Made by a program: the position numbers and the translations under genes | Part shown: positions 44,996 through 56,460 of the stretch, in pieces | Layout: every line of letters starts with the position of its first letter | How positions within the stretch are numbered: the first letter of the stretch is position 1 | From: Chinchilla lanigera | Taxonomy: Eukaryota; Chordata; Mammalia; Rodentia; Chinchillidae | Length of the DNA: 64,000 nt | Direction of reading: 5' to 3' | NCBI RefSeq assembly: GCF_000276665.1 | Contig: NW_004955473.1 | Coordinates: 2,110,063-2,174,062 of the forward strand | The notes under the pieces: generated by a model | Database searches by the model: none | Told to the model about the DNA's origin: nothing | Seen by the model: the letters and a program-made list of their open reading frames with translations, nothing else

Positions 44996-45849
44996 GGAGT
45001 GTTCATTGAACTTGGGGAATACTTTTCTGCTTTTAGGGGTATTTTCCTCCACTTGCAGCTTAGGGGTAGTCACATCCTCCTCCGTGAGGAATGTATATGA
45101 TGACCTCAGTATGAGGAATGCTAATGCCATATTACTTCAGCATCTTAGATCAGTGGTTTGGATTATCTTCCTCTCCTGCCTCTGTTTCCGGATAATATTA
45201 CTTGCCTTCCATGACACTACTTTGGGCAAACCTTGCCTTTTGTCTACCTTTAGAAGGATGGCTTGTACCTAGTACTTTGTGACTCTCCCAGTGTGAAAAG
45301 TCTATGAAAAGGAGGCCTTTAGGAGGCCCCAAGTGAAAGAAGCCCTTGTTTTCTATTCAAGGCTTCTTTCCAATGAGATCTGTGCTCCAGGCCAGCCAGC
45401 CCTCTTGGAGAGGATTTCCTAAGACAGTTCTTGGAACCTGAGGGAGGGGCTCCTGGAAAGCAGCAATTCCAGAGTAAAATTCCCTGGCTCCACTCTCCCT
45501 GGGAATTCCCTCAGCAGGCCAGGTGTGCATGTGTGTGAAAGAGAGCTATTGTGGAGGGCTTTTGCTCTGCCAAAGGCCCCCAGGGTATGGTTTGGGGCTG
45601 TAGGAGTAAAGATGAAGGGGAAAGTTCCGGTTGCTTCAGATGACAGTGAATGACTAGCAAACAAAAGGTGGGGCTTGGGAGAGCAAAGAAAGTGCATGTT
45701 CGTGCAGGTTTCAATTCCTGATGAAGAGAAACTCACAGAGTTTTATAGACACCATCTCCGCCATCACATATATCTATGTCAAGAGTTTAAGTTTGCAAAG
45801 CACTACTGGCATTATCTCATTATCTCTGGGATTTATGAAGTCAGAGTGG
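44996..45849. other. No recognised feature
   Basis: Includes a GC-richer part at 45370-45720 with very few CpG, so it is not a CpG island. No exon call. Confidence 0.4.
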
Positions 45850-46070
45850 ACACTTCCAGATTGCCTACTGAGTGCCAAGCACCTAGGTAAGTACATTCAC
45901 CAATGTGTTCCCCAGTAAATGCTTTAACCCTCACAGTACTCATGAGATACCTATGATCACTAGCCCCATTTTGTGTATTAACAAACTGAGGCTCAGGTCA
46001 TTGACTTGGTTTATTCAAACTGGGTAAAGAATCTGAATCAGTGTGACATGTAATTGAAGTCATCTCCTTT
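45850..46070 (-). mobile_element. MIR
   Basis: 'ctactgagtgccaagcacct', 'taaccctcacagtactcatg', 'attaacaaactgaggctcag' in minus order. Confidence 0.82.
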
Positions 46071-46404
46071 TGAGAAACAGAATAATTCTTATGTACCTCT
46101 TTACACCACTTGTGTGAAGGACTCTACTGCCCTGTGCCTTTTTAGGGTAAATACTCTGGGTTTTTTTCAGATTTTTTTTTTCCTAAATGTTGCCTAGATT
46201 TTCACTTTCCATAGTCTCATCTTCCAGTCATCCTTAGTTCCCTGAAATCTGGCTTCTTTCCCCATATGTTCGATGGAACCATTATCCCCTAGGTTACTGG
46301 TGACCAGATTGTCAAAGCCAACCCTAGTGAGTCTTAGACAACTGTCTTCATAGCAGTAGTGCTAATGCCAACTGCCCTTTTGAATTGGGTGGAGTAAGAA
46401 AATT

Positions 46405-46485
46405 TATCCTTATACAATACTTAACGCAGGCCGGGCATATGGGAAAATCTCAGCAAATGCCAGTTATTGTCATTATTATTTTGTG
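46405..46485 (+). mobile_element. MIR 3' fragment
   Basis: 'atacttaacgcaggccgggc', 'tctcagcaaatgccagttat' then 'tgtcattattattt' is a MIR tail in plus orientation. Confidence 0.5.
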
Positions 46486-46554
46486 TGCTGGAGGTGGCAG
46501 GCAGAGATGTGGAGAGATCAGCGCAGAGGTTCATAGAACCTGCCAAAGCAGTCC

Positions 46555-46900
46555 CAGATGAATCTTCTCCAAATCAACTGCTGTGAATATTACATTTGCC
46601 TCCATTAATTAAAAGAAGCTTTCCATTCGTTTCTTTCAAGATTATTTTGCAGCTGAGATCATAATGAGCTTTTTAAAAAGTTATAGAGCTTCTGATCCAA
46701 TCAAAAACTACAGTGTAAGACATCAGCATCTGACAGATATATTGTACTCTTTCAAGCATTTTACTTTAAATGATAGTAATTTGATGTTTGTATCTAGTGC
46801 AAATTATGAATTTCTGCTAATTCTTAGATTAGACGAGGCTTAACTGCTAGGATGAAGCCTGCCCATTTAATCTACTTCAGAGGAGCTTCATTTACTAGAT
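46555..46900. other. Repeat-poor AT-rich stretch, candidate conserved non-coding DNA
   Basis: Contains CATTAATTAAAAGAAGC, ATCATAATGAGC and GCTAATTCTTAGATTAG within 300 bp and no repeat signature. This is the composition of many developmental enhancers, but there is no direct evidence of function. Confidence 0.25.
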
Positions 46901-47810
46901 GGTCCTGGTGGGTTTTGGGAAAGGATATAAAGTATCATCAATGAGGTATGAAGCAGGCTTGAAAGGATGGAGTCTCTTGTTTTCAGAATGGACTGAACCG
47001 TTGCTAAATTACAGTCGGTGCCTAAACATGCACACTACTTATCCCAGCCTGAGCTCCCACCAGTTTTTCGTTTTCACTTGGTCCAGTCCTCCTTTCCCTG
47101 CTGGCAGTGTTTTCATCCCTTTACTTCACCCTGTGCTGCTTGGCTAGGTGGTTGCTGCCTAATTAAACACCCACATAACAATTCTCTCTTTTTTCCCTTT
47201 TTATCCAACCATGCTACTGTTTATCCCTGGTTTTATGATATTTTGAAAAAATAGTTTGGAGCAATTTTTGAAAAACTGTAGCGCTGATGATCAGCTAAGT
47301 GTTTCTATTGTTTTTGGGAAGTGCGAATTGTTCAGATAGCTGGCAGCCAAGTGTCAGGCTGTGGAGGAAAAGAAAAGGCAAATTCCAGTTTCTTTAAGGG
47401 AACCGTTAAGGAAGATTAGGATTTTATGTTCAGCCTCACATACTGCACCTTCTCATCCTCCCAAGGTAGTACAAGGTAAATACATTTATTGCTCCATCCA
47501 GGCTTCAGGCTATATTCTAGCTGAGTTTCTAGGTTTGAGCTGAATTTACAATTCAGTGGAATTGCACTTTGCATATTGAATATATCACCTCATGTACCTG
47601 GAGACCATTGTTTAAGAAATTACGGAACAATTTTCTATTGTAATTTATCACAGAAGCTATCCTGTAATTTTCCTCCTTCTACATGCATAGTCATATCTGT
47701 GATAAACTTGGAGCCAAATTTCTGTTCAATATAAAAGCATTGGTTCTGTGGGAAAATACATGTTGTGACAGTGACATGACTTCTGGTCCCAGGAATCAAT
47801 GCATCCCACC
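46901..47810. other. No recognised feature
   Basis: Frames of 60-82 codons only. Nothing supported. Confidence 0.4.
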
Positions 47811-47814
47811 AGAA

Positions 47815-47882
47815 CTTGAGAACAGATCCTAGCACAGTGCCTGCTACACAATAGTGATCCAATATCTGTTGAATGGGTGAAC
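47815..47882 (+). mobile_element. L2-type 3' end fragment
   Basis: 'gatcctagcacagtgcctgc', 'caatagtgatccaatatctg' and 'ttgaatgggtgaac' are the L2 3'-end sequence. Confidence 0.65.
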
Positions 47883-48307
47883 TAAGGGTCTCTGTGCAAG
47901 TGAGTGAAAATGAAACATTGAGACTTGGGTTCTCTCTAGTTCCACCAGAATTGGTGATTTCAGAGAAATTTCTTAACTATTTGCTGTCCCCATTTCCTTA
48001 TTAAAGAACTGTCCCTCTTATAAAGGACTTCAGAAGGAAGGACACTGAGCATTAGTCTAAAACAACATTCTTTGAAATGATACTTAAATTACCTTAGATA
48101 AAAGTAGGATGATGGTGAATCCATCATTTTAGCTTAAATTTTTTTCTTTACTCAATCTGATAGGTGGTGACATATAATCAATACACATTTCTGGAAGAAA
48201 GCTCTCATAGATACTTAGCACTTGGTAGACACAGTGAATGATAATGTTCCTGGTCGGAGAGCTTTCAATCCACTTGAAGAAATTCTTACAAATGGGAAAA
48301 TCAGAGT

Positions 48308-48485
48308 TTCTCAACCCTCGCTCTGTGACACTGTGAGCTAGATAATTCTTTGTTGTGAGAAGCTGCCATGGTATATTGTGAGACTTTTAGCACCCTGGCC
48401 CTAGTTACCCCTTTCTAGTTGTGGCAACGAAAGACATCTCCACATAGTTCCATGGCCTTCGGTTCCCCCTATGATGTAAAATGGT
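48308..48485 (-). mobile_element. MER20-like hAT element
   Basis: 'ctagataattctttgttgtg', 'agaagctgccatggtatatt', 'gtgagacttttagcaccctg', 'gttgtggcaacgaaagacat' is the complement of the MER20 layout as I remember it. Confidence 0.7.
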
Positions 48486-50179
48486 TTCCTGTTGAAGTCC
48501 ATTAGTGTAAAAAGTGATGTGTTATGCAAATTAGCATGTGATCCTCAAATGTGGAAGTAAGAGGGAGGGAAATTCACTGGAGTGGATGAGCTGGGATAAT
48601 TGAAACTTACACTACCTTTTAAAAATCAGGGTGGCATTTTGATAAGCAGAGAAGTTATTTCTGGTGTAGAAATCTGTGCACGCTGTGGTCCTGAGCCTGC
48701 AGTGTACTTGGTTGGGAATGTGCAAGGGCCTGATGACTAGACCGCCTCACTGTAATGGAGGAGACTTCAGGTAATGGGAAATCAGGCTCAACAGGTAGGA
48801 TGGTTACCACAGTGATAAAATAATGAGAAGGAACCTGTGCATTTCTGAGCAAAAGTGTGGCAGGATGCAAAGGGTGTCTGCGTTGTGCCTCTGTAGTGTA
48901 TAGGATGGATTGGAGGGAAGATAGGAATAGGGCTGTCACTCTCTTCATCCCTGCTTTTACAAAAAGAGAGGGGGAAACAAGTTCAGCAATGGCGTACCTT
49001 CATTTTGTGTGCTCTAGACAGCAAATCACTCTTGTCAGAGGGCAGGCTCTGCAGATACTTTTCTCATCCTCTTGGCCAGCATTTTGGAGATCAGAAGAAG
49101 TAGATGCCACAGATTTGTCTTTGAAAGTACTTGTCTTGTTCTTCACATTAATGTACTTCATTAGGTCTTTTAGATTAGATCCTGTGGGTAAAATCCATAT
49201 TGTGCCAATAATTCTCTTTTCAGTGGTCTGTCTTGCCACTGTTCTCTTTTCAACTATGTCGTACCTTTCTCATCTTTCTTGCAAAATATTCTCACTCTAT
49301 CTTCCCTACAGTCTCTCGCCCAATAATATGGTAATGCATTATCAGACTCGTCACCCACGCCAAGACTCTACCCAGTGATCATACCTAGAAGAAAACTTTA
49401 TTTTTATGGTTTACTTTTGTCAAAATATACAGTATTCACATAGGTGAGATTAACAACTTCACGGCATGTAGACTGTTCACGAAGCATGCTGAGTGTGCTT
49501 TTATATTTTAAGAATTTATATCTTAGTCCGCTAGAACATTTGTATGTCTAATCTAAATCTAGAATGTGAATAACCAGAATCTAAATGTGAGTATATGAAA
49601 CTTTAGGACAGCAACATGATCGCAAGATTTAGTGTAAAACGTGAGTCCCATACTATGACTGATTTTGAGACACATGAACTAAGAGAGAAAAAGTCACTTG
49701 TTCTAGTAGCACAAAGATGGTAGGTATGATGTCTGTTACACCTAATCTCAAATTTGTTATAATTTAAAAGTTAAAATAGAAGATAGCAGGAGAATAGTTT
49801 AGAGTCCCGCAGGTTTAGTATCCCATGAATCTGAGCTTAGCTTGTCATTTAATAATGAAATGATACAGCCTATGCAAATTGCGAATCAGTGGAGGTTTCA
49901 GGATTAGTCAAGCTCAGTTTACATACAAAAGAAGAGGAAACTAACTATATCTCCATTTTTTCCGACTGTATCCCATAAAGGGTTCTTTTTAGTAATTCCA
50001 CTTAGAGAAGGAAATCTTCTGTATACCGTTTCATCTATCTGAGGTAGGGTAAGCTTGCACAATCAATACTACCCCTGAAGCTTCTACTTGTTTCTTGTGT
50101 AAGAGGAACTGAACTGCAGCAAGAGCGGCAAACCATATAATCACTGACCTCAAGAAGGTCACCATTAAATTGATGTCAC
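48486..50179. other. 1.7 kb without recognised features
   Basis: Includes the longest stretch here open by chance (about 174 codons, plus strand, 48857-49378). It has no homologous look, no Kozak-quality start, and its tail is repetitive in hydrophobic residues only because of T-rich DNA. Confidence 0.4.
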
Positions 50180-50470
50180 TGAATAGCTCTTTGTGTCATA
50201 GACCAAGGCCAGCATGGTCTGGAGAGGGGTGGAAAGTTTTCTGGAGGAGGTCAAACTTACACTAGCACTTGAAAAGTAAGGTGTGAAGGAAGAGAGTAAA
50301 TGGGAGGAGAACCAGCATGGCGTCTGTAGGGAAATTTGAGCACCCTCTCCAACAGCAGTAGAGAAGGAGAAAAGGGAGACCAAGACAGTAAGGTGGGAAG
50401 CTAAGGTCAGAAGGACAAGATGCTCCTAGTTCTGAAGGCCTTGGAAAACAAGTTACCCGATGTTGTCAGC
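50180..50470 (+). mobile_element. Possible ancient L2/L3-like repeat
   Basis: 'ttttctggaggaggtcaaac', 'cttgaaaagtaaggtgtgaa' and 'ctgaaggccttggaaaacaa' recall the repeat suspected at 6195, 18110 and 42790. Weak. Confidence 0.3.
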
Positions 50471-50959
50471 AGTGGTAGCCATTGTTCATGGAGCAAAGTT
50501 GAAGAAAACAGTACAGTGTTTGAAAGGGAAGCTCATTTTAAGCAGGAACAGTTCTAGAGTGTTCTATAGCCCAAATTTAAGTAGAATGCATTGTGAAGCT
50601 TCCTAGAACTATGGGTCACATTGGCCATTTCATCGAATGGGATTAAAATCAACCTTAATTTCAGTGCCTTTCATAACTCATTCTGTGCCTTTCTCCAAAT
50701 AGATAAGGCATCCTTGCACGGGGAGCTGGGATTTAGCTTCACGGCAGCTTTGAGCCACTGTGTGTAGGTGCTATTTTTCTAGAAGCAGGACTATTTGCAC
50801 TTGGTACTAAAAATAAGTGTATGGGGTGGAGAACAGAAAAGAGCACACGGCTCTGTTTTATACATGAAGATGGAGTTTCACAAATTATTCTCCAATGCCC
50901 CAAACCTTCTTCTGGGAGTTCCCCGGAACTTAAAGGCATACCACACATCTGCACACTCA

Positions 50960-51080
50960 GCTGGGTCATTAGAATGTCACATTCATGAGGGCAGGGAGTT
51001 TGTGATGTTCATTTCTGTATTCTCAGAACCAAGAATAGTGCCTGGCACACAGTAGATGCTCAACAGTTCCTTCTTTGAAT
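50960..51080 (+). mobile_element. L2 3' end
   Basis: 'cattcatgagggcagggagt', 'gtattctcagaaccaagaat', 'agtgcctggcacacagtaga' is a well-kept L2 3' end. Confidence 0.8.
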
Positions 51081-51174
51081 AATGTACTTTGAAAATAATT
51101 CATTTTCAGTTTTTGACAGAAATGTTATTTGAATAATCATCTTTATTTTCAGCTAGCCCATTTAATATTGAATT

Positions 51175-51515
51175 TTTTAAATGACAGCTTATGTAATTCC
51201 TATGACATACTTGTACAATTCACCCTTCTAAAGCACACAATTAAGTGGTTTTCGGTACATTCGCAGAGTTGTGTGCCATCATAACTAATTCTGGAACGTT
51301 TTCAACACTCCAGGAAGAACCCTGTGCCCTTACCAGGCCCTGCACATATCCTTAGTAGTCACCAATCAGCTGCCTGTCTCTATAGATTTGTCTGTATTGG
51401 ACGTTCCCTATAAACAGGATAATGCAACAGGGGCGTCTCTGTCTGATCTTCTCCATTTACCTAAATGTTTTCGGTGCTCATCATTGCTGTAGTGCTGTCA
51501 GTCCTTTCTTTGTGC
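51175..51515 (-). mobile_element. Old L1 (L1M type), first part, split by LTR
   Basis: 'acaattcacccttctaaagc', 'aagtggttttcggtacattc', 'caatcagctgcctgtctcta', 'ggacgttccctataaacagg' is the complement of an ancient L1 3' region. It breaks off at the LTR and resumes at 52688. Confidence 0.85.
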
Positions 51516-51520
51516 CTGAA

Positions 51521-52682
51521 TGGTATAGTTTGGATCTGAAATGTGTCCCTAAGCCCATATGCTGTGTGCTCAGTTCCAGCTGACATGCTTTCAGAAAGTG
51601 ATTGGATCATGAGAGCTCTAGCTGTATCAGTGTAAGTAACCATTGATAGATATAGAGAGCACTTCCCGGTCCTCACTGTGGCTCAGGAAGTTTATATTTG
51701 TAATCGCGTGGAAAAGTTACTTGGATTCTAGTGAGTTAATTCCAATCTACCACTTCCAGTGCACACCATGGCAAGAATAAAGGCACTGAGGCATATTTGT
51801 AGTTAAGGGGAGCTAAGGGGTCCTAAGTCCAACCATGATGATGGCCATCTGGAACAAAGGCCTCGACCCAGGGCTAACTCAGATTTTATTAATTCATGAA
51901 GAAGGGAGTGCTTGAGGATAAGTGACTGTGAGAATCTCAGGAAATGGGTGAGTGCTGTGAGCTGGGCTAGGTAGGAGGTCTGAAATCACCTCTGCAATAT
52001 GCAGAGAGAAGGACATGCAGAAAGAGTAATCTGCATAACACAATTGAGATAGTATCTCATGTTTTGGGGTTAGTGCTTTAGCTCTGATATGTAATCTTTC
52101 AAGCCCCAGGAAGTCATAGCCTCTAACTCCAGGTTCATTCCACCCTACAGAGTGGAGCATTACCTCTTCATCCAACCTCATCTGGCTCACAGGTGGGAAC
52201 AATGGGGTGGGGTGGGGTGGGGTGTGGGACAGGGAAACAGGCCTGCTCTCTTTAAAGACTGCCATCAGCACCTTGGCCAGACTGATATGAATTGCTTAAA
52301 GCCAATTAAAGGGACATGGAAAAGTCCTAGCCATCTCTGTACATATCAATTCATGGAAATAGGGTCAGGTTCAGCTAACATGGAGACAATTGCTCCTCCT
52401 TCAAGGAGAGTCACCCAGGTCGTTCTCCATGATATATTCATAATTTGATGGTAGTATTTGAAGGTAATGGAAATTTAGCTGGTGGGGCCCAGTTGAAAGG
52501 AGTGGGTCTTGGGTGTGTGACTTTGGGAACTACATCTTGTCCTTGTCACTATGGACCCAGAAGCAGCAGAGCCATGTGATCATAGATTGAAATCTCATAG
52601 AACATGAACAAAAATAAATCTTTCCTCCTTTTAAGTTGATTATATTAATTATTTTGTCACAGTGACAAAAAGCTGACTAACA
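51521..52682 (+). mobile_element. MaLR-like LTR element, 1.16 kb, with 5-bp TSD
   Basis: Starts TGGTATAGTTTGGATCTG and ends GCTGACTAACA, so it has TG...CA ends; CTGAA duplications lie at 51516-51520 and 52683-52687. The first 130 bp and the last 240 bp match the LTR family of this window. The middle (about 51655-52430) matches none of the other four copies and is not recognised. GATATA at 51649-51654 and 52431-52436 may mark a second insertion. No retroviral gene is visible. Confidence 0.78.
52204..52228 (+). repeat. (GGGGT)n tract, G-quadruplex motif
   Basis: Four runs of four G separated by single T, then TGTGGG. It satisfies the usual G4 pattern. It lies in the unexplained middle of the LTR element. 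Confidence 0.95.
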
Positions 52683-52687
52683 CTGAA

Positions 52688-53045
52688 TAACATTCAGTGC
52701 ATAATTATACTACACTTTGTTTACCTGTTTCTCCATTGATGGACAGTTGGGTTTCTATTGTTGGGATATTGGAAAGTGCTGCTGTGTACATTGATGTATA
52801 GATTTTTAGAGACATGTGTTTTCATTTCTCTTGGGTATATACTTAACAGTGGAATGGCCTGGTCACGTGGTAATTTGTTGTTTGAGTTTTTGAGAAACTG
52901 TCACATTGAAATCCAAAGTGGCCATAGCACTTCACAGTCCCTGCGGCTATGCGGAGGTATCACAGTTTCCCCACCTCTTTCCTAGCACTGTTTATTGACT
53001 ATCTTTTTGACTATAGCCACCTTAGTGAGTTAATGTTGACTTTTT
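52688..53045 (-). mobile_element. Old L1 (L1M type), second part
   Basis: 'tgtttctccattgatggaca', 'ctcttgggtatatacttaac', 'aagtggccatagcacttcac', 'ccagcactgtttattg'-like end. Continues 51175-51515 once the LTR is removed. Confidence 0.87.
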
Positions 53046-54300
53046 AATCATGAATCTCTGTTATAAATTTGCATATGAAATTCAAGTAGGAAAGGCTTAA
53101 ACTGATATTCCTATGCCTCCAACATGGCTTTACCAATACAATATTTCCTTTCTTGCATTTTTAACTTGGATTGCTGTTGTTAAGGAAATAAAAAGATTGG
53201 GGACTTGCTAAGCCAGATTTTAGCACATTTTGATTTAGAGTGTGGTAGTTATAAGAAAATACACACTGGGCCTTCAGATAGCATGGAAAATTCTAGAAAT
53301 ATGTCATTTCGGAAAGTCTGTTAAGAAACAGTTTCTGTGCCAGCATGTTACATTTGAAACCATCGTGTGTGTGTTCAACTTGTACACAGAACTTGAGAAA
53401 ATGAAATTGAATTTTATGCCTCTTTAATTTGATTTGAGACCATGACCAGGCTATTTCTTCATAATAATTACAAGAATGTATCCAATATATGGCTTTCATC
53501 TTATAGTAATTACAACCATTTACCATTTATAGAACACATAGTTTAGGACACCATAAGTCATATTTCATGCTAATTGCTTTTCTGAAAATAAAGGGCTCTG
53601 TTGTAGAAATTCAAGAACAGTGATAAGGGAAAAGAAAATCAATTGATACATCACATCAAAGAGGACATCAAAATGAAGATGTCAAATATATGATAAAGGC
53701 TCTCATAAATTACAAATTGTGAACTCACCCCACACTTTATTTTTAGGCAAAAAAATATCTTGACGCCTCATTATGAAAGCCACTTCAAAGATCATTTGGT
53801 GTCACAGAATTTTCCCCAAGGCTTTGCCTATTTTACATGCCAAGGGCTTTCTATGTGAGCAGAGTTCCCTGGGGCTGAAGCCCAAACAAACAGCATAGAC
53901 TTTGAGATCTTATCTCAAAGGACAAGAAGACCATTTTTTGTGATCTGCTTCCCATTTCCTTCTTTGGGGATTGACTGAAGAATTAGAACTTGTCTTCATT
54001 TCTAAAGTTCTATGCAGAACACACAAAAAGGGTTTCAACAGCTGCTTCTTGTCATTCTGTGAATAAAAACTTCTGATCTGAAAAATACCCATAGGCCCTC
54101 TAGATAGTTATTACATTTCCCCTTTAGACTTCACCTTCACACTAACAGGTTTGCCTTGTCTCCTTCCCTTGTTGGTAGTTATTTGTTCAGTAAGATATTT
54201 CTTAGATATTGAGAGTAATGCATTGTTCGTTGGAAAACAAAGATGAAAATCCGCTTCCATCTCATGACCCTAAGTGTACTTTTGCATTACTTTCTTACCC
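53046..54300. other. 1.25 kb without recognised features
   Basis: AT-rich, short frames only. Confidence 0.45.
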
Positions 54301-54304
54301 TCTG

Positions 54305-54400
54305 TTGACTAGCATTCATTCATTCTTTTATTCGCTCATTAAATATTTCCTGAGCACGTGAGATGTACCATGTATTCCACAGAAATATAAACAGTGATCG
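54305..54400 (-). mobile_element. L2-type fragment
   Basis: 'agcattcattcattctttta', 'cattaaatatttcctgagca', 'gatgtaccatgtattcc' fits the minus-strand L2 3' end. Confidence 0.55.
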
Positions 54401-54549
54401 CAATTTTCTTTATAATAATTGTGATTACAATCATTGATGTAATTTCTATGACCCTTCCTAGAATTTAAAATATAGAACTGCCTTACAAAGCATCATATTG
54501 TGACCATTTACCCCATCTTTAAATAGTCTTTAAAAATAATATTTTCACC

Positions 54550-54622
54550 AATGCTGGGGATGAAACCCATAATCTCATGCACGTTAGGCCAATGCTCTAC
54601 ACCGAACCACATCCTTATGCCC
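54550..54622 (-). mobile_element. Old ID-type SINE
   Basis: 'aatgctggggatgaaaccca', then 'catgcacgttaggccaatgc' and 'tctacaccgaaccacatcc', is a decayed complement of a tRNA-like SINE. Confidence 0.6.
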
Positions 54623-54864
54623 AAAATAATGTTCATAATGGCTACTTTAGGTTATACTTTCTTTTACCAAACTTATTATTTCCCTGTAATTCATCACTTA
54701 AGGTATTTTCTCTTGATTTTGCTATTATAATTAAGACAGTTTTGAATATATGTCAAAGGGAACAAACATTTGTATGGCTTTTGTTGTATTAGCTAAACTG
54801 TCCTCAAGGAAAGCTCCACCAAGTAAGTATGTATCAGCAACATACGAGTAGTTCTCAAATGCAG

Positions 54865-54930
54865 TTAGAGGAAGTTACAAAATCAAGGATTTGAACTCAG
54901 CCAGTCTACTCCTTTGCCTTCTAGGAGACT
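54865..54930 (-). mobile_element. MIR head fragment
   Basis: 'aatcaaggatttgaactcag' then 'ccagtctactcctttgcctt' is the minus-strand head of a MIR. Confidence 0.5.
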
Positions 54931-55139
54931 CAGAATGGAAGGGAAGCCAGTTTGTTTAGGAGAATTGAAAACCCATGGGGACATCTTTCTCAATATAGCA
55001 GTAGCATTGGGTGTTTAATCAGTAGTAAGCAGTGGTGCAGATTTCTTAGTTACCTGGTGATGAACTGTCCTACAGAGGTAAGTGGGAACTAAAGGAATGG
55101 TGCTGATGTAAATGCAGAGACAGAATCCAAATTCCCTAT

Positions 55140-55225
55140 TATGCATCACAGCTTGTGTTAGGTGCTGAGGGACACAGGGCTGAACACAGTCCTTGCTCTC
55201 AAAAAGGCTAAAATCCAGTAGCAGC
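55140..55225 (-). mobile_element. Possible L2-like fragment
   Basis: 'gtgttaggtgctgagggaca' then 'acacagtccttgctctcaaa' is an old repeat motif also seen at 62130-62200. Confidence 0.35.
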
Positions 55226-55227
55226 GA

Positions 55228-55420
55228 AATGTGTGGACCTGGGTTCCAGTTCTGATTCAGCTGTTCGTATTATCAGTGACCTTAGTGAGGTTACAGGTGG
55301 TCTTTGATCTTCAGTTTTCTCACCTGCAAAACAGGGTAAATAATAGTGTTTTTTTTTATGAAGGAAATGTGATGAATTGTGTGAGCTTACGTGCCTGGCA
55401 AACCACAACTCATAAAATAA
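55228..55420 (+). mobile_element. MIR
   Basis: 'tgtggacctgggttccagtt', 'ctgattcagctgttcgtatt', 'gatcttcagttttctcacct', 'gcaaaacagggtaaataata' in plus order, including the tRNA-like head. Confidence 0.85.
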
Positions 55421-55424
55421 CTAC

Positions 55425-56270
55425 CATTGCTGGAGTAATGATGCTTCTGATCTTCCAAAGAGTTTGTATGGAGTAAATGAATTAATAAATAGATGTAAAA
55501 CAATACTACCAACCTCAAATTAAGATGACGGTGCTGAGGAGAGTGCAACACTTTTGGTAAGGAACAAGAACAGATGAGCAAGGTGCACCAGTCATAAAAG
55601 AGCAACAGAAAGGTAGCTCGCTTTTCTCTCAGGAAAGGTGAGTCTCAGCATGTGTTGCTGCAGAAGACTGTCCTTTGACACCAAGATTTAAGAAGATCAC
55701 ACATTCAAAGCCATTGCAAGTTTCTCACCTACTGAACTGTTGGGGCTTCTCTGCTGCTTGCGTGCACCTCATTCTGGGCTCCTGGAGTATATTCTGCTTG
55801 GTAGAATTGTGACAACATGCCTATTGTTGGAATTGTTGACCAAGCCTAGAGGTTTTTGCAAGTTGCTGAAATTTATCTCTTGGGCCATCTCTGAAGAATG
55901 GCTTTTGTAGTTTGAAAATAGACAGGGCATTCAAGAGCTCTAAGTATCTGGCTGAGGAAGTTAGTGGCTGGAAAAGCTGCAGAGCATGTCTGTGAAATGC
56001 AATTGATGAACACTTTCTCCCCTGAGCCACTTTCCCGTTATGGGGTGAGAGCTGGTCTATTTCGGTAATATGTGCTGACATATCTCCTCCTGGAGCCCAC
56101 ACATTGAATGCCCCCGGGTTTAAAAAGAATGGGATGAATTAACTGTTCTTCTAAAGTACTAATGCTGTGGGCTCTTATGAAATAAAACCTTTGCTGAATG
56201 GAAAATATTATTGTCTCCCTGCTTTCAAAAGTTCCTTGTTTACCTGTTGCTCAAAAGCACAGGGTAATTC
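55425..56270. other. No recognised feature
   Basis: The remainder of the Tigger element that follows may lie here but no transposase motif could be read in either strand. Confidence 0.35.
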
Positions 56271-56460
56271 ATGGTTGAGAAAAAGTATGCTTTGTTTGAT
56301 GGGTTTCATTTCAGCACCGTAGACTTCCCTGAAGATTGCAAAGCTGTTCCATTGCTACACATTTATAGAGCTCACCCCGAGGAAGGAGAATTAGAGTCTG
56401 GTAATACGTTCCTGCCTGCCAATTTTACCTCACTAATTCAACCTTTGGAAGTGATTTAGT
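56271..56460 (+). pseudogene. Tigger (pogo-type) transposase fossil
   Basis: The plus frame reads ... [20 protein letters not shown], then ELESGN, then [17 protein letters not shown] and a stop. Tigger transposases and related JRK/TIGD proteins have the same order in the DDE domain: LPEDCKVVLLLDNAPAHP, an E-rich stretch, and FLPPNTTSLIQPMDQGVI. These proteins excise and reinsert Tigger elements at TA sites. The block equivalent to LLLDNAPAHP is LLHIYRAHP here, so the catalytic Asp is gone and one residue is missing. A stop follows VI, then a few codons with SMDQHII. No N-terminal DNA-binding region found. Could in principle be a retrocopy of a TIGD-like gene, but a transposon relic is more likely. 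Confidence 0.7.

Noticed and set aside
45370..45720. GC-rich block as a CpG island or promoter
   Set aside because: GC is raised but CpG dinucleotides are nearly absent.
48857..49378. 174-codon plus-strand open frame
   Set aside because: No motif or exon context. Hydrophobic stretches simply follow T-rich DNA, and the start is not a convincing translation start.
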